Source of the DNA: Lepraria neglecta
Lineage: Eukaryota > Ascomycota > Lecanoromycetes > Lecanorales > Stereocaulaceae
Direction: 5' to 3'
Assembly (NCBI GenBank): GCA_033220425.1
Contig: CM065653.1
Coordinates: 4,092,001 to 4,156,000 of the forward strand
Length of the DNA stretch: 64,000 nucleotides
This document shows, piece after piece, positions 49,938 to 63,486 of this stretch. How positions within the stretch are numbered: the stretch's first letter is position 1; every line of letters begins with the position of its first letter. A program made the position numbers and the translations under genes. The notes under the pieces are model-generated. The model searched no databases. It saw only the letters and a program-made list of their open reading frames with translations, and had not been told where the DNA came from.

Positions 49938-50884
49938 TCTCCTAATAAAAAATATAAGAATAACGAGACTAAGCAGGAAACTAGATTATATTAAGATTAG
50001 ACTATTCTTAATTAAGTAGATTAAAGGACTAGTTAACTATAAACTCTAACTACCGCCTGACGCTAAGGTATATCCGATATTCTATATCTTACTCTTAGAA
50101 CTAGTAGACTCTAATATACTACTATAAGAGATATTCTATTATAATATTAAAGAAGAAATAGAATATAAGGTTAAGAGGATCCTAGATAGGAAGAATTAGT
50201 TCTATCTAGTTAAATAGAAAGGATATAATAAAACGGAGAATATCTAGAAGCCTCTTAGGAATCTTGCGGGGAACTATAGGGAACGTCTATAAGAGTTCTA
50301 TTAGAGATAAGAGAAGACTAGTCGAAGTTCTCAGGAACTTCTAGCCCGTTAGGGAAATCGAATTACTCGGATAAGATATTAAATATTAAGTTATCGGAAG
50401 AAGCAGGAGCGATATATAGCTTCTCTTCCAATTCCTTAATATTTTATAACTCTCGGTCTACTATTTTCTTCTTCTCTTTCTTAATAATTTCGAACTATTT
50501 ATAGAGACGAGCGAGCCTCGCTTAGGTATCTATTATATTAGACTATATTTCGCTGCGATACTTTTCTATATAACGTATTTCAAGGACCGATACTATAAGG
50601 TCGCATTTTCTACTACCGTTAACGTAGTTAGAATATTAGTCGGAATTAGTACCTACAAGGCACTACTTCCTAGTAGCGGTACATCGGGAGTAGGGGCGTA
50701 TTACTATTTCGGATAACTTACTAGCCAACTCCGTTCGGCGAACGGCTTGTTTATTTAATCGTTTTGTATAGCGGGGTAGTATAAAGGATAGATGGTTTCT
50801 CGGGACGAGAAATCTAGAGGAGGGAGCTAGTATTAGAACTAGCGGTTCTAATAGGACTGTTGCAGAGGACGAGAGGACTTAGAA

Positions 50885-51500
50885 CATCGCGCTTTCCCAA
50901 AAGATTATGTTATTAGCGTCACAGCTAGTTTTGCGCTGTCAGCAGGCCGTATGGCGATCAGGGTCTATATCCCATGTCAATTGCGGGCCGAGAAATCAGC
51001 AGGATCAGCAACTCCGGTTACTGTCAGTAACTCCAAGCTAACCAAGCAGCAACCAAAAATCATCCCCGAAGACATGCGACCGCGCGCAATGATTACGATA
51101 CTGCGACGCCGCAACTAAACCCCCAGGGTAGCTACGAACATCACCCCCGCGAGAATTTGGGCCCAATCGCACGATTCCGGGGTCCGTTTTCAGCTGGTGT
51201 TGATAGGGCTCTAGGGGAGTCGCTGCCGTCGATGGCGACGATCATAGAAAATCAACATTTTGCTTAGTCATTAATCACGTGATTCGCTGAATGCTTGCTG
51301 ATCCTGCTGATCCTGCTATTAGCAAGCCGGAGTTGCTAAATGCGCTGAAATCGCGCTGTTAGCGGGCGCTATTTGCTGATTGCGCTGAAATTGACCCATT
51401 AGCGGGCGCTATTTACTGATCCTGCTGATAGGCTAATTTCAGCCCTATCCGCGCGTCTAGCAAATTAGAAGTTCTTCGTAAGATTTGGGAAAGCGCGATG
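50885..51500. mobile_element. 616-bp inverted-repeat element (copy 2)
   Basis: Same ends and length as 11972-12587, in opposite orientation. It sits in the 3' LTR of Gypsy-A6. Aligning with the intact 5' LTR leaves exactly two extra bases, AA, as the target duplication. This copy has fewer RIP changes than copy 1. Confidence 0.82.
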
Positions 51501-54500
51501 AATAGAATAGGTAGGTTAAGCGATAAGCGTAGTATAATCAAGGCGCTTAAGAATAATAAGCGTAATAAGCGTAGTGTAATTAGTACGCTTATAAAAGGCT
51601 TGGCAGGATTTCCTATTACTATATATAGGAGCATTTACTTACTACTTAGAGTATCGTGCTTAACTTCTATTTATATCTAGTATCTTACTATATACGATAG
51701 ATCTCTTAGGCTAGGCACCAAATATATATATTATCTAATTATATACTAGACCCGCTTAGTATTATATAGAAGACTATTTTATACTCTTATTAACTATACC
51801 TCTATCTCTATTAAGAATCAATCTATAATACGATACCGGAACGTACGGTTCGTAATAGTCCTATCCTAGTATCTAAGTAATACTAAATCCTACTAACTCT
51901 TTTGTAGATTTATTACGAATATATCGTTGTTATAGGCCTTTATAATCCTTTCTATTATATTAGGTCCTAATATATAAAGGGTTATAGCTAATATCTAGTA
52001 TAGTACTAATAAACCGTCCGCTTCTTTCTTTAGGATTGGTTGTTCTATAATATTCTTTTCTTCTATATAGTTCGATCGCCTACTAAGGGTATCTACTCGA
52101 CTATTATCTTTTCCTAGAGTATAGGTTATCTTGAACTTATATTAACCTAATAGTTCTAACTATTGAACTTATCTTCTATTTAACTCTTTTGTCGTTATAA
52201 AGTTAAGAAGATTCTTATAATCTATAAAGATAGTTAGATTCGAGCAGCTTTCTATATATATTTACTAGTTCTATAATATATAAACTACGATAAATAGCTC
52301 CTTATCGTATATAATATAGTTCTATTCTACTACTAATATCTTCCTTGAATAATAGGTAACTAGATACTACTTTTAGTCTTTTATTTAATATAGATATACT
52401 CCGATTATAAGATCTAAGGTATCTATTTCGATACGGGCCGATTTATTAGCCTGAAAGGTATAGAGTATAGATAGATCCGTATATACTTTCTTTAATATAT
52501 CGAATAATTTCTATTAGTCTTTTCCCTATATAAATCTAATATCCTTCTTTATAATATCTATTAGAGGTAGTACTTTCTTTAAGTAGCCTTTAATAAACTT
52601 CCTATTAAAGTTAGCGAATCCTAAGAAACTTTATACTACTTTAATATCTTATAGTATAGGCTATTCCGCTATAGCTTTAATCTTCTCTAGGCTTATACTA
52701 ATACCTTCTATACTAACTATAAATCCTAGAAATTCTACTAACTATCGATAAAACTTGCACTTTTCTAGTTTAAGGAGAAGTTTCGCTTGCGATAGATATC
52801 TAAGGATATCCTATATATACTTGATATATTCTTCCTTATTCTTAGAATAAATTAGTATATTATCGAGGTACGCTATCGCTATTCGATCTAAGTATACTCG
52901 TATAATATTATTAATAAATATTTAGTAGGTTACTAGTGCGTTGGTAAGTCTAAATAGTATTACTAGATACTTATAGTAGCTATATCTCGTTCGGAAGGTA
53001 GTTTTCTATTCCTCGCCTTCTTTTATCCGAATTAAGTTATATACGCCTCTAAGATCTAGTTTAGTAAATATCTTTGCTTTGCTAAGCCGATTCTATAGCT
53101 CTTCTATATTTAGTAATAGATATCTATTCTTAATAGTAATATCGTTTAACTTTCGATAGTCGATATATAGTCTTAAGCTTCTATCCTTCTTTAGTATAAA
53201 GAGGATAGGATAATCTACTAGTAATTTAGATTCCCGAATAAATCCTTTCTTAAGGTTCTTGTTAATATATCTACGAAGTACCTTAAGTTCCTTTTCTAAT
53301 AATATATAAATAGATCTAAATATCGGCTATCTACTAGGTTTGAGTTCAATCTTATAATCCTATAGCTAGTATCTAGATAATACTTCTATATTCGTCTCTT
53401 CCTCGAATAAGTACGCCTACTTACTATATTCCTAAAGGACGGAGAGTATATCTATTCCTCCTTTAACTCTTACTTTCTTATCCTACTAAGCTCTACTAGT
53501 AATTATAGAGTTAGACTACCTTTTAGTATCGTCCTTATACGAAGCTAAGGTAATATATACCTCGACTAGTCTTCGGTTCGACTTCTTATCTATTATCGTC
53601 CGCTATTAATATATAGGTTCGATTTTAGTAATATAGCCAAATTATCTAATCTCGAGTACTCCTCTTATCTAATTGATTATTAGGTTATACTTCTTTAACT
53701 AAGGTATCTCTAAAATTACGTAATAGGTAGCTATCCTAATAACGTTAAAGGTAATCTCCTTATAGTAGCGCTGAATTATAATAGGTAATAAAAGTATCTC
53801 TTCGTCTATCTTTTCTATTGATAGTATTAACCTATTAGCTATCTAAAGGTCGTACTATTATAACTTCCTTCGAGTTAGTATCCTAGTTATTTATACTAAG
53901 TCTCGCGAAATAAAGTTTCTAGTAGCTCTAGAATCTATTATTACAATGGTTCGCTATCTATTAACGATCACCGATATTTTAATATATATATCGTACTACG
54001 CGGAATACAAATATTATTTAGGGGTTAATATATTGATCTCCTTATAGCTACCTCTACTATAAGGGATTACTCTTTTCCCTATTCGAGAAGGAATTCTATA
54101 AGTTCTTTCTATCTTATATATTTTTGATATTTCTTATAGAGGTATATATACTATTCTATTATATAATATTCTTCTATATTTAGATTATAGATCAATTCCC
54201 GTCGTAGGTTATTTATCTATATCTATCCGTTCTCTAGGAAGTACTAATACTTTCGCTTTTAAGCTAGATACTATTTATATAAGTCCTTGATACAATATAT
54301 CTACCGTTAGAAACCGTATTCTTTAGATAGTTCGCCTTCTGCGTATTGTCTTACTAGTTCGTATATTAGATATAACCGATCTATATAGTATTTCCAATAT
54401 ATTCGCTAGTGAGCCGGGTAAAAGATATTATTTCGGTAGTCCTTTTCAATTTCTATACTAGCCTATAGTAACTTTATTCTTTACTTATTTACTTCTTACT

Positions 54501-57077
54501 TCCCTTTCCCTTTAGATATAATAAGTCTAGGTTTAGGTTCTATCGGTAGTTCCTTAGAGTTTCCTTCTCCCTTAGATATAGTAGATCTAGGTATCGATCT
54601 CCTTAGTAGTCGTATATCTTTATACTTAGCTTCTAACGTGCTAAGGGCTTCTTCCTACTCTAGGTCTATTCCTTCTTCTTCCTAATCCTATTTAGATTCT
54701 CCTTAAGTATTACTACTATCTCTAATACTTAGGTTTTCTTCTTATTAGTCTCTAATTTAAGAGTTAAATTCATCTATAAATTCGTCCTCGTTATTAGATT
54801 CCTCGTCGAGTTCGTCTTATACTATCCTATTATACTAGGAGTCGACGTCTTCTTCGACTTTATCCTATACTAGTAGTTTTTTCTCAAGCGTACCGTCTAT
54901 ATTATCCTAGGTATATACTCTTTCTAGTACATTTAGCTACGGTCGATATACTATATTTTTCGACTTATAGTCTCTAGCGAAGTAGCTCGGTTTGCTATAG
55001 CTATAATACTTTAGTATTTTCTTTCCCCCGTACTACTTCTTACCCCTAGTAGGCCCTCTAAAGGCTTGCTTTCCTTTCTTCTCTATAAAGTCTAGTTCTA
55101 TTAGTATTAGTCCGTAGAGGTCGCGATAGCTCTTCGATTTAGTAAAAAAGCTTAAGCGTTCTATTTCGCTAACTCCTCCGTTATACTTCTTTTCTATAAC
55201 TCTTTTAAATAACTTATTATTAATCTTAATTACTTCTTTAATTATCTTATCGAGAGTATTAATAATATAACTCGTTCTTATAAGTTCGTCCTTAATGTTA
55301 TCCTTTAGTCCTCTTCGGTATATAGTTATTAATATATTATTATCCTAATCTATCTTGGCTATATATTATTAAAACTAAGTTGAATACTCTAATATAGACT
55401 TCTTTTAGGTAAGATATTAGATAATATATACTATCGTATTAACTTTGTTGGATAGTCCGAATATACGGCGGATTTCAAGCCTGAACCTAGCTATACTCTC
55501 TATCTATACTTTGATTTCTATATTATTATCGTCCTCTAGTTCTTCTATATACTTCTTTAGGAACGGATCCACCTATTTTTAGGCTCTTCTATATAGGTAG
55601 ATAATTGCGAAGATAGGACGTCGTTATATAGATATATATTCTCCTTAGAATACTAGATATAACGTTACCTAAAATAGCTATCCCTCGAGCTTATCTCTTT
55701 CTCTATAGTATAAGTCGGGCTAGGCTATCTTAATATATTTACTAAGTCCTTTATTAATCGTTAGTTATCGTTATCCTCCTAATAAACTTAGGGTAGTAAC
55801 CCTAGAGTCTCTTAGTATAGTACTTATCCTTAAGGCTACTAAAAGTATTATAAACCGTATATTCTAATATCGTATATAGATTAATTCTTAATAGGGATAG
55901 AGGTATAATAGAGTAAGAGGGTGAAGTAGGCTTCAAGTAATACTAAGCGAGTCTAGTATATAATTAGATAATATATATATTTAGTATCTAGCCTAAGAGA
56001 TCTATTATATATAATTAAGTATAAAGTAAGATACGAAGTAGAGTACGATACTCTAAATAGTAAGTAGTACTCTATATATATATATATATACGAAAGTCCG
56101 CCAAGCCCTTTATGATCGCTCTAATCGTACTACGCTCGTTACGCTTATTTCTATAATCGCTTTAATCGTACTACGCTTATTATACTTATCGCTTAGTATA
56201 CTAAGCCTTTAGAGTCTTATCCGAGTCGAGTATAGCCTAGTCCGACTTATACTATAATAGACGCTACGCCATGAAGGCGTATCCCTAGTTCTAGCTCCTA
56301 GTCTTAATAGTAGGATAGAAATCCCTAAGGGCTTCGACTAGTCTTCTCTTATTTCTAATAGAACTTTTATAGATACTCTCTATAGTTCCCCGCAAGGTTC
56401 CTAAAAGGTTCCTAGATATTCTCTATCTTATTATACCCTTTCTATTTAACTAGATAGAACTAATTCCTTATATCTAGGATTCTCTCGACCTTATAATCTA
56501 TTTCTTCTTTGATATTATAGTAAAATATCTCTTATAGCGGTATATTAGAGTTCGCTAGTTCCAAGAGTAAGATATAGAATATCGGATATACTTTAGTATT
56601 AGGTAGTAGCTAGAGTTTATAGTTAATAGGTCCTTTTATCCGTTTTATTAAGAGTAATTCGACCTTAATATAATCTAGTTTCTTATTTAGTCTCGTCGTT
56701 CTTATATTTTTTATTAGGAGGTATACTTTATCCTCCTCTTTTAGCTAAGGAATATTCTTTCTTTTCCTATTAACTTATTAGCTTAACTTATTATTTAAGC
56801 TTTTAATAGACCTTTATATATTATTATACAAGTTCTTTAGCTCTTTTACCTTAACTAAGGCCTTTTCTATATTAGGTCCTTTTCTTAGATCTAGAAATAT
56901 ATTTATATTCTTTCCGTAGCTAGTAAAGAATAGTATTAGTCCTATTATATCTAACCTTTTATTATTATACGCTAGTTATACTATTAGAAGTAGTAAAACC
57001 TAGTTATCTTATTTCTAGTTCACGTAATATCTTAAATATACTTCTATCGTTTGATTTGTATATTCTATTTATCTATT

Positions 57078-57529
57078 TATAATACTAACGATTATATTAG
57101 ACGGGGTCTACCTTGTTAGTAAAGCTATTCTTATATCTCCTAGTGCGCGGAGCGCTAGCGTAGATCGGGATAATATTCGATCGACTTAGTAGCTATTAGA
57201 AGCTAGGCTCTTAGTAGTACGCTAGCTGCCTAATAGCGGCTATATATTACCCGTAGAAAGAAGCTTAAGAAGCGGTCTACCTACTTCTTTCCTAAGGATC
57301 CTTAGTAATTAGTTCTAATATAGAACTACCTATACTATACTAGTAATATAACTACTTCACGTCTTTGAATACCTTTATATATAGTAGCGTAGTAATAGCG
57401 GGAAGCTAAGCTATAGTCCGATATCGTAGCGCTAGCAGGATATAGTTCCTAGAGCGTAGTAATAGTCCGCTAGCGAGGAGCCTAGTTTATAGAGCGATAA
57501 CGGCCCGCTAACGGGGAGTATACCTTATA
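57078..57529 (+). repeat. Gypsy-B 5' LTR
   Basis: 452 bp, full-length match to 1556-2007. The plus-strand gag that follows sets the orientation of the family. Confidence 0.85.
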
Positions 57530-59622
57530 GTTCTAATTACTCCAACCTTTAAGGCTAAAGGCCCGGAGTAGGATATTATAGTAAGATAACCGCGCCTTTT
57601 AGAGGAACTAGAAATAGAAACTCCGCGCCCCGATAACACGCCGATAGCGGAGTCCTCGGACTCGACCCTTTTATCTTCGATACTCTAGTAGAGGATTACC
57701 TAACTTAAGGTAGAAAAACAGCGCTTATTAGAAGAAAAACGCGTATAGAAGTTAGAAGCTCGGAACGTAGAGCTTTAACTAGGAGCTAAAGCTAATATAG
57801 AAGACTTTAATAGGCTTAGCGATAGCGAGGCGCTATTAGTCTTACTGGCGGTAAAGATAATACGCTCTAAAAAGATATAACTCTATTATAGGAATAGCGA
57901 AGGAGAATATATCCGCTAGTTCGCTAATATCGAAATCAAATTCCTTCTAAATTCTAAATATTTTACTACTAATAGGGCGAAAATTCTCTACTATATATAG
58001 TATCTAGAAGGGGATATAGTAATATAGTAGCGCTAATACTTTCGGAAGGAATAGCTAGATAATTATTCTTTTAAGAACTTTTCTTAGTTTCTCTTAGATT
58101 TAGTAGTAGACCTAGTAAATTACTAACTACTTACCTATAAGCGCTTAAATAGCGCTAAGTAATAGTAGAGATAGAAGGTTTTCGTCTTTAAGGCTTATCT
58201 AGAAGAACTAGAAAGCTATATTACCCCTCTATTAGAAGAGTTTCGGGTAAATAGCTTTTTAACTAAACTCCGCTCTAAATTAAAGTCTAAAATCCTAAGT
58301 AGCGACAGTATCCCGACGACGCGTAACTATCTCTTAGTACTTACGATTATATAAGAAAAGAACCTTAAGCTTAATATATTAACGCCTAGGTCTAGTAGTA
58401 AGGGTAGGCCTTTAGAATAACGAGTATCTAGTACTCTAACTAAGTCCGCTAGCGGAGAGCTAGTAGGATATCAGCGAGGTAGTAAGAAGAGACGAGATTC
58501 TAAGTCTTATCTAGTATCTAAGGCTAACTCTAACTACTATAATAATAGTTACTATTATTATAGTAAGACGGGGTATTAGAAACTAGAATACCCCTATAGA
58601 GATAATCTAAGCTTTACCTCTATTAATTCGATATAGTTAAAAAAAGATAGTACCCTACCGCCTCTAAGTAAGTAGGGAAAGATAGATAAATAGAAGCCTT
58701 AGAACCTCTTTACTTTATAGGATAAGTAATCCTCCTAGGTAGTTAATAGCCTACTAAGGAGCTGATTAACTCTAGAGTAACGATTAGCTTAGTCTCTTAG
58801 CGGTTCGTAGTACAATATAATTTATAGCTAGAATACGCTATCTTGCCGACGCCGGTATAGCCGAGTAGATAAGGTACCTTTTATTATAGGGCGTTTTAGT
58901 TAGGCTATATAGCTACTAATAACTAGGGGTAAGAAAAGGAATATAGTTCCTTATTCTACGCCGTAGACTAGGAGGGTCCCGATTTAATTATCGAGATACT
59001 AGCGCTTTATAAGTTAGGTATTATAGTTAATATACTAGCGCGCTAATAGCGGTACTAAATAAATCCTAGGCTAATATAGCTAGATAGACTAACCGAATTT
59101 AGCAAAATTTTGTAATAGGAATAGAAAGTATTCGCTATAGTTTACGCTAGCGCCGTAATAGCGGAGTAACCTTAGACTAACGAGTTTAATATAACCCTTC
59201 CTCCTAAATTACGGGAGTTTAAAGATATCTTCTTAAGTAAGAAAGTAAGGATCTTACCTAAATAAAAGTAGAGAGACTATACTATTAAGTTAGACGGTAG
59301 GGAGCTACCTTATAGTTCTATCTATAATCTATTAAGGATAGAGCTAATAGAGCTTCGGTAGTACCTTAATAATATACTAGGAAAGGAGTAGATTCGCTAC
59401 TCCGTTTCGTCGGTAGGAGTACCTATACTTTTTATACCGAAAAAGGATAGGAGGCTACGTCTTTATATAGATTATTAAGGGTTAAATATAGTAACGATTA
59501 AGAATCGGCACCTATTGCCCCTAATTACCGAGACGCTAGACCTTAAGGATATATATTATCGTATCCGAATTAAGTATAGCGATGAATAAAAGATAGCGTT
59601 CCGTACGCGTTATAGTTACTTT
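57078..59622 (+). mobile_element. 5' half of a Gypsy-B element
   Basis: 5' LTR 57078-57529 (452 bp) is followed by plus-strand gag remnants with a coiled-coil stretch (about 57700-57850), a zinc knuckle (about 58559-58605) in which all four ligands read as Tyr, protease-like sequence, and an N-terminal RT segment (about 59200-59622) with LYIDY and related blocks. It is cut at 59623 by Gypsy-C2 and continues beyond the window if at all. Stops throughout. Confidence 0.75.
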
Positions 59623-62600
59623 TGTCACGGCTTGGCCTTTACTTACTATTGGTACCGATACGCGTAGTATAGAGTATAGTTATCGAATATGGTTATCGAA
59701 CGTTCGATCACCGCTTATAGCTAGCGGCTTGGCGCGTCTCCAAGGCGCGCAGGCTTTATATATCTATCTTCTCTCCTTAGATATATTCTTCTACTTATAC
59801 TTCACCCCTATCGACTCGCTCTAGGCAGGCCCCTGATATTAGAATATATCTCTTCCTTATCCCGCCCTCGTAAGCTTGTCAGCGAGGTTAAATAAACGGT
59901 AGGGCTCGTAAGCCAGTTAGCGAGTCTAAACAAACGATATAGAAGGTCCCTAAGTCTATACTGCAGGAGTAGTCACTAAGTCTATACTACCCGATTTGCA
60001 TCGATAGGGTTGAAACGCGATTAGCTATAGGATAGTAAGAGCTCTACGAAGTATACCAGAAAGAGAAAGGTATACCAGTCTACCTATAGCCAATACGAGT
60101 TACTATATTAAAGAAAGACACCCCTATACTAAAGAATCGACTATATATACTATGGTACGAAGCCTACCAGGCGAACCTACACCCCGAGATACCGAGTAAC
60201 AGCGCGACGATATCCTATAACAAGTACAAGTATACCGACGCGTATTAGTTATCCCTCAAGATGCGTCTACCGGTACTAAAAATGCTGAGACTCTATAGGA
60301 TATCAGTAATATACCTTAAGTATAGTACTAGGCTAGGTATTAGCCGGCTCAGCTACTATAATCCCTCGAAGAACTCCGTTAGGAGCGTAACGCTACCCTC
60401 TCTTATATTAAAGAATAGAGTAATATAGTTAATAAGGTCGATCGAGCTAACGACGCTGCTATATCGGTATAATACTAGAGGAAAGTAGCTTAAGAGAAGG
60501 TCCGAACGCTATAATCGCGGAATATAGACCTAGAAGATCAGAATACTCGCTAGGAGGAACGTATTAGCGAGTTAGAAGCGGATATATCTCTCTAGCGCTA
60601 GGAGACTCTAAGTTTAACCGTTAGCGGATCTAAGACTTGTATACTAAAGATACCCGACCTACCGCTATATTGCGAGATAGATAGCGACCTTGCTATTAAG
60701 GACTAGACGTAGTAAATTTATAATAAGCTTATAATTAATAAGGATCACTTTAAAGATAACGCTACCTAAGCGATCTATATTATCTTTTATATAGGAGGTA
60801 CTATATTAAAGTATATCCAAGCCTATCGAACGAATAATCCCGAGTATTTCACGAATCTAGAAGAAGTCTTTAGCACGTTAAGCGATATTATAGAGAATCC
60901 GAATAAGAAGGACGATATACGCCGTAGTTTTAAGACGCTAAGATAGAAGGCTACCGATACCTTTACTATCTTCTTCTCCTAGTTCTATATATATACTAAC
61001 TACCTAAAGCTAGACGAGGAGACTATAATCGATAAGTTAAAGGATAAAGTTAACCTTCGCCTATAAGACGCGATTATAGCTACCCTTTATAACTTCCGCA
61101 CCTTAAAGGAGCTTAGTAACTTATATTAGCGGGTGGATAATTAATAGCGCTATATAAGCGAGAAGCGTGAGCGAATAGTATCGGCTTTAATACGCTCGTT
61201 AACTCGGACTCCGCTAGCTATAAATCAGCGTACCTTACCTATATACGTCCCCCCTACGAAACGATAATCTATTAAACCTACTATCGTTATCGTACCTTAC
61301 TATCCTATATTACCTTATAAAGACGGACCTCTAACCAAGTTATAAGACTCTAAGCGATGCTATATTTATGATAAAGAAGGGTATTTCGCTATAGACTACC
61401 CTAAGAAGAGGAAGGAGACCGTTTAAAGGATACGAGACGAAGTAGACGAAGGAGAGGAGAAGAAGAGACCTAGCGATATTAGCGAGACGGAAGACTACTC
61501 GGAGTCGGAAAACTAGAAGTCCTCAGGGAAGTCGCCCTCGAGGATCTACTATTCTTATTATCAATAGATATCTATAATCTATATAGCAGAAGATCATTTA
61601 TATACCCTATTATATTACTTACTTAAGGAAAAGAATACTAATCTAAAGCCCTTACTAATACTAGTACTACTATAAATTCATTTATCGATAAAAAAGAAGC
61701 GTAACTACTTTCTAAGTATCTTAATATCGTCTCTATACCTCTCGCTAAACTATATTACCTCTATAGATATAACGGCAAGATACGAAAGAAACCCGTTACC
61801 TATACTATTTACTCTTCTATAAAGGTCTATAACCATCTTGAGTCAACTATACCTATATTTATTACCAGCCTAGATAACCAATATATTATTCTCGGTAAGC
61901 TATAGATAAATAAGTATAAGATCCTACTAGATATATCCGATAATCGTATCGTCTTCCTACCTGGTCGCTGTAACTATATTAGGGCCCCTCAAGCTCTTAT
62001 TAAGCCTCCTACCAAGAAGGTAGATTAGACGATAAATATTCCTACGAATCCTCCGCCCCCGCTACCTAAGAAACTCGAGGTACTAGATATCGCCGAAATT
62101 AGTATACCTGCTTTCTATATATAGGCGAGGAATTAAAAGAAGTATAATATCTAATATTTCTCTATAACGATAGCTAAGATAGAGAAAGTAATCCGGAATA
62201 GATCTAGGCTAGATTAGATTAATAAAGTGTCGGAAAAAGCAGAGGAAATAGTCAAGTAGAAGCTTCTCTAGGAATACTATAACCTAATTAATATCTTTGA
62301 CCGGAGTAAGGTAAAGGAACTCCTACCGTACTAGTTATATAATTATAAGATCGAGCTGGAACCTAGAAAGAAGCCCCCTCAAAGTTGCTTATATTTAATA
62401 TCTAGATTCAAGCTCTAAAAGGTAAAGGAGTACTTAGACGATAACCTTAAGAAGGGCTTTATCTTACCTAGCACGGCTCCCTACGCGTTACTAGTTCTAT
62501 TTATCTAGAAGTACGATAGAAGTCTCCGTTTCTACGTCGACTATCGGAAACTTAACGCCCTTACAATTCGGAACTACTATCCGATACCGCTTATCGAAGA

Positions 62601-63486
62601 AATACTTTCTCGCGTTATTAGATATAAATATCTTACTAAGCTAGATATTATTGCCGTATTCAATAAACTTCGGATATATCCTAGTAGTAAGGATCTTACG
62701 ATGCTTACTACCTCCTTCGGAGCGTTTAAATACTATATCCTACTATTTAGTCTAACTAGTAGACCTACGTTCTATTAGTACTATATAAATAATACCCTCT
62801 TCGAATACCTTAACGACTTCTGCTAGGTATACCTAGATAATATCCTAATCTATAGTAAGACGGAGAAAGAATATAAGGAATATATACGAAAGGTCTTACT
62901 AAAGCTTCGGGATATAGAATTACAAGTTAATATCGAAAAATACAAATTCTATATTCAAGAAATAACCTTCCTCGGCCTGATCGTATCAATAGAAGGTCTA
63001 TATATAGACCCTACTAAGGTTAAGGTTATTACTAACTAGGAATCTCTAACTTATCTAAAAAGGTTTTGTAACTTCTACCGCCGATTTATTAAGGATTTCT
63101 TAAAAATAGTTAAGCTACTAGTATTACTTACTAGAAAGGATTGTATATTCTAATAGTTCGAAGTATATTAGGCGATCTTTAAACGTCTTAAGAGTATAGT
63201 TACTAGTACCCTAGTACTTCGATATTATAATAGATCGCGACTAGTAGTACTCAAGACGAATTCATCTAATTACGTTAATAGCGGAGTCCTATCCCAAGCT
63301 AACGATGACGGAGTACTCTATCTAGTTGTATTCTATAGTAAGAACTTATTACCTACGGAGTATAACTATAAGATCTACGATAAGGAGCTACTTACGATCA
63401 TCCGCTACCTAGAATACTAGCGTCCTAAATTAGAATCAACTAATATCCCTATCCAAATATTCACCGACTATAAGAGCCTTGAATCT
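59623..63486 (+). mobile_element. Gypsy-C2, RIP-inactivated, right end missing
   Basis: 5' LTR 59623-59838 starts with intact TGTCACGGC and is 216 bp. Collinear with Gypsy-C1 through gag, zinc knuckle (about 61354-61395, pattern C-x2-Y-x4-Y-x4-Y), protease, RT (about 62420-63000, box YLDN near 62835) and into RNase H. It breaks off near 63486, where an unclassified repeat begins. Confidence 0.8.

Larger units (their letters stand above)
40925..51857 (+). mobile_element. Gypsy-A6 with three nested insertions
   Basis: Plus-oriented. The 5' LTR is 40925-41333 (409 bp). The 3' LTR is 50831-51857, which equals 409 bp once the 616-bp element and a 2-bp duplication are removed. Target duplication GTCCT. 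Remnants: gag (about 41400-42300) with zinc knuckle (about 42170-42220), protease (about 43120-43400), RT (about 43850-44360, catalytic box YLDT), RNase H (about 47400-47780), integrase (about 48000-48700), and 3' part (49938-50830) with a purine tract before the LTR. Stops throughout. Confidence 0.85.
38662..56309 (-). mobile_element. Gypsy-A5, split by Gypsy-A6
   Basis: LTRs are 38662-39123 (462 bp) and 55846-56309 (464 bp). Body segments are 39124-40919 (integrase and 3' part) and 51858-55845 (RNase H, RT, protease, gag on the minus strand). The RT box near 52860 reads YLDN. The target duplication is GCAGG/GTAGG. The insertion splitting it is marked by GTCCT on both sides (40920-40924 and 51858-51862). 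Confidence 0.85.
37307..57077 (-). mobile_element. Gypsy-A4, outermost element of the right-hand nest, truncated
   Basis: Left (3') LTR is 37307-37718. Body pieces are 37719-37731, 38189-38661 and 56315-57077. The gap is filled by Gypsy-A5 with target duplication GCAGG (38657-38661) and GTAGG (56310-56314, one RIP change). A Gypsy-B solo LTR sits at 37732-38183. The 5' half is lost where the Gypsy-B element begins at 57078. Confidence 0.72.

Noticed and set aside
10773-51868. Regularly recurring TGTTACGAACC blocks as a dispersed regulatory repeat
   Set aside because: They are the ends of Gypsy-A LTRs, confirmed by paired LTRs and target duplications.
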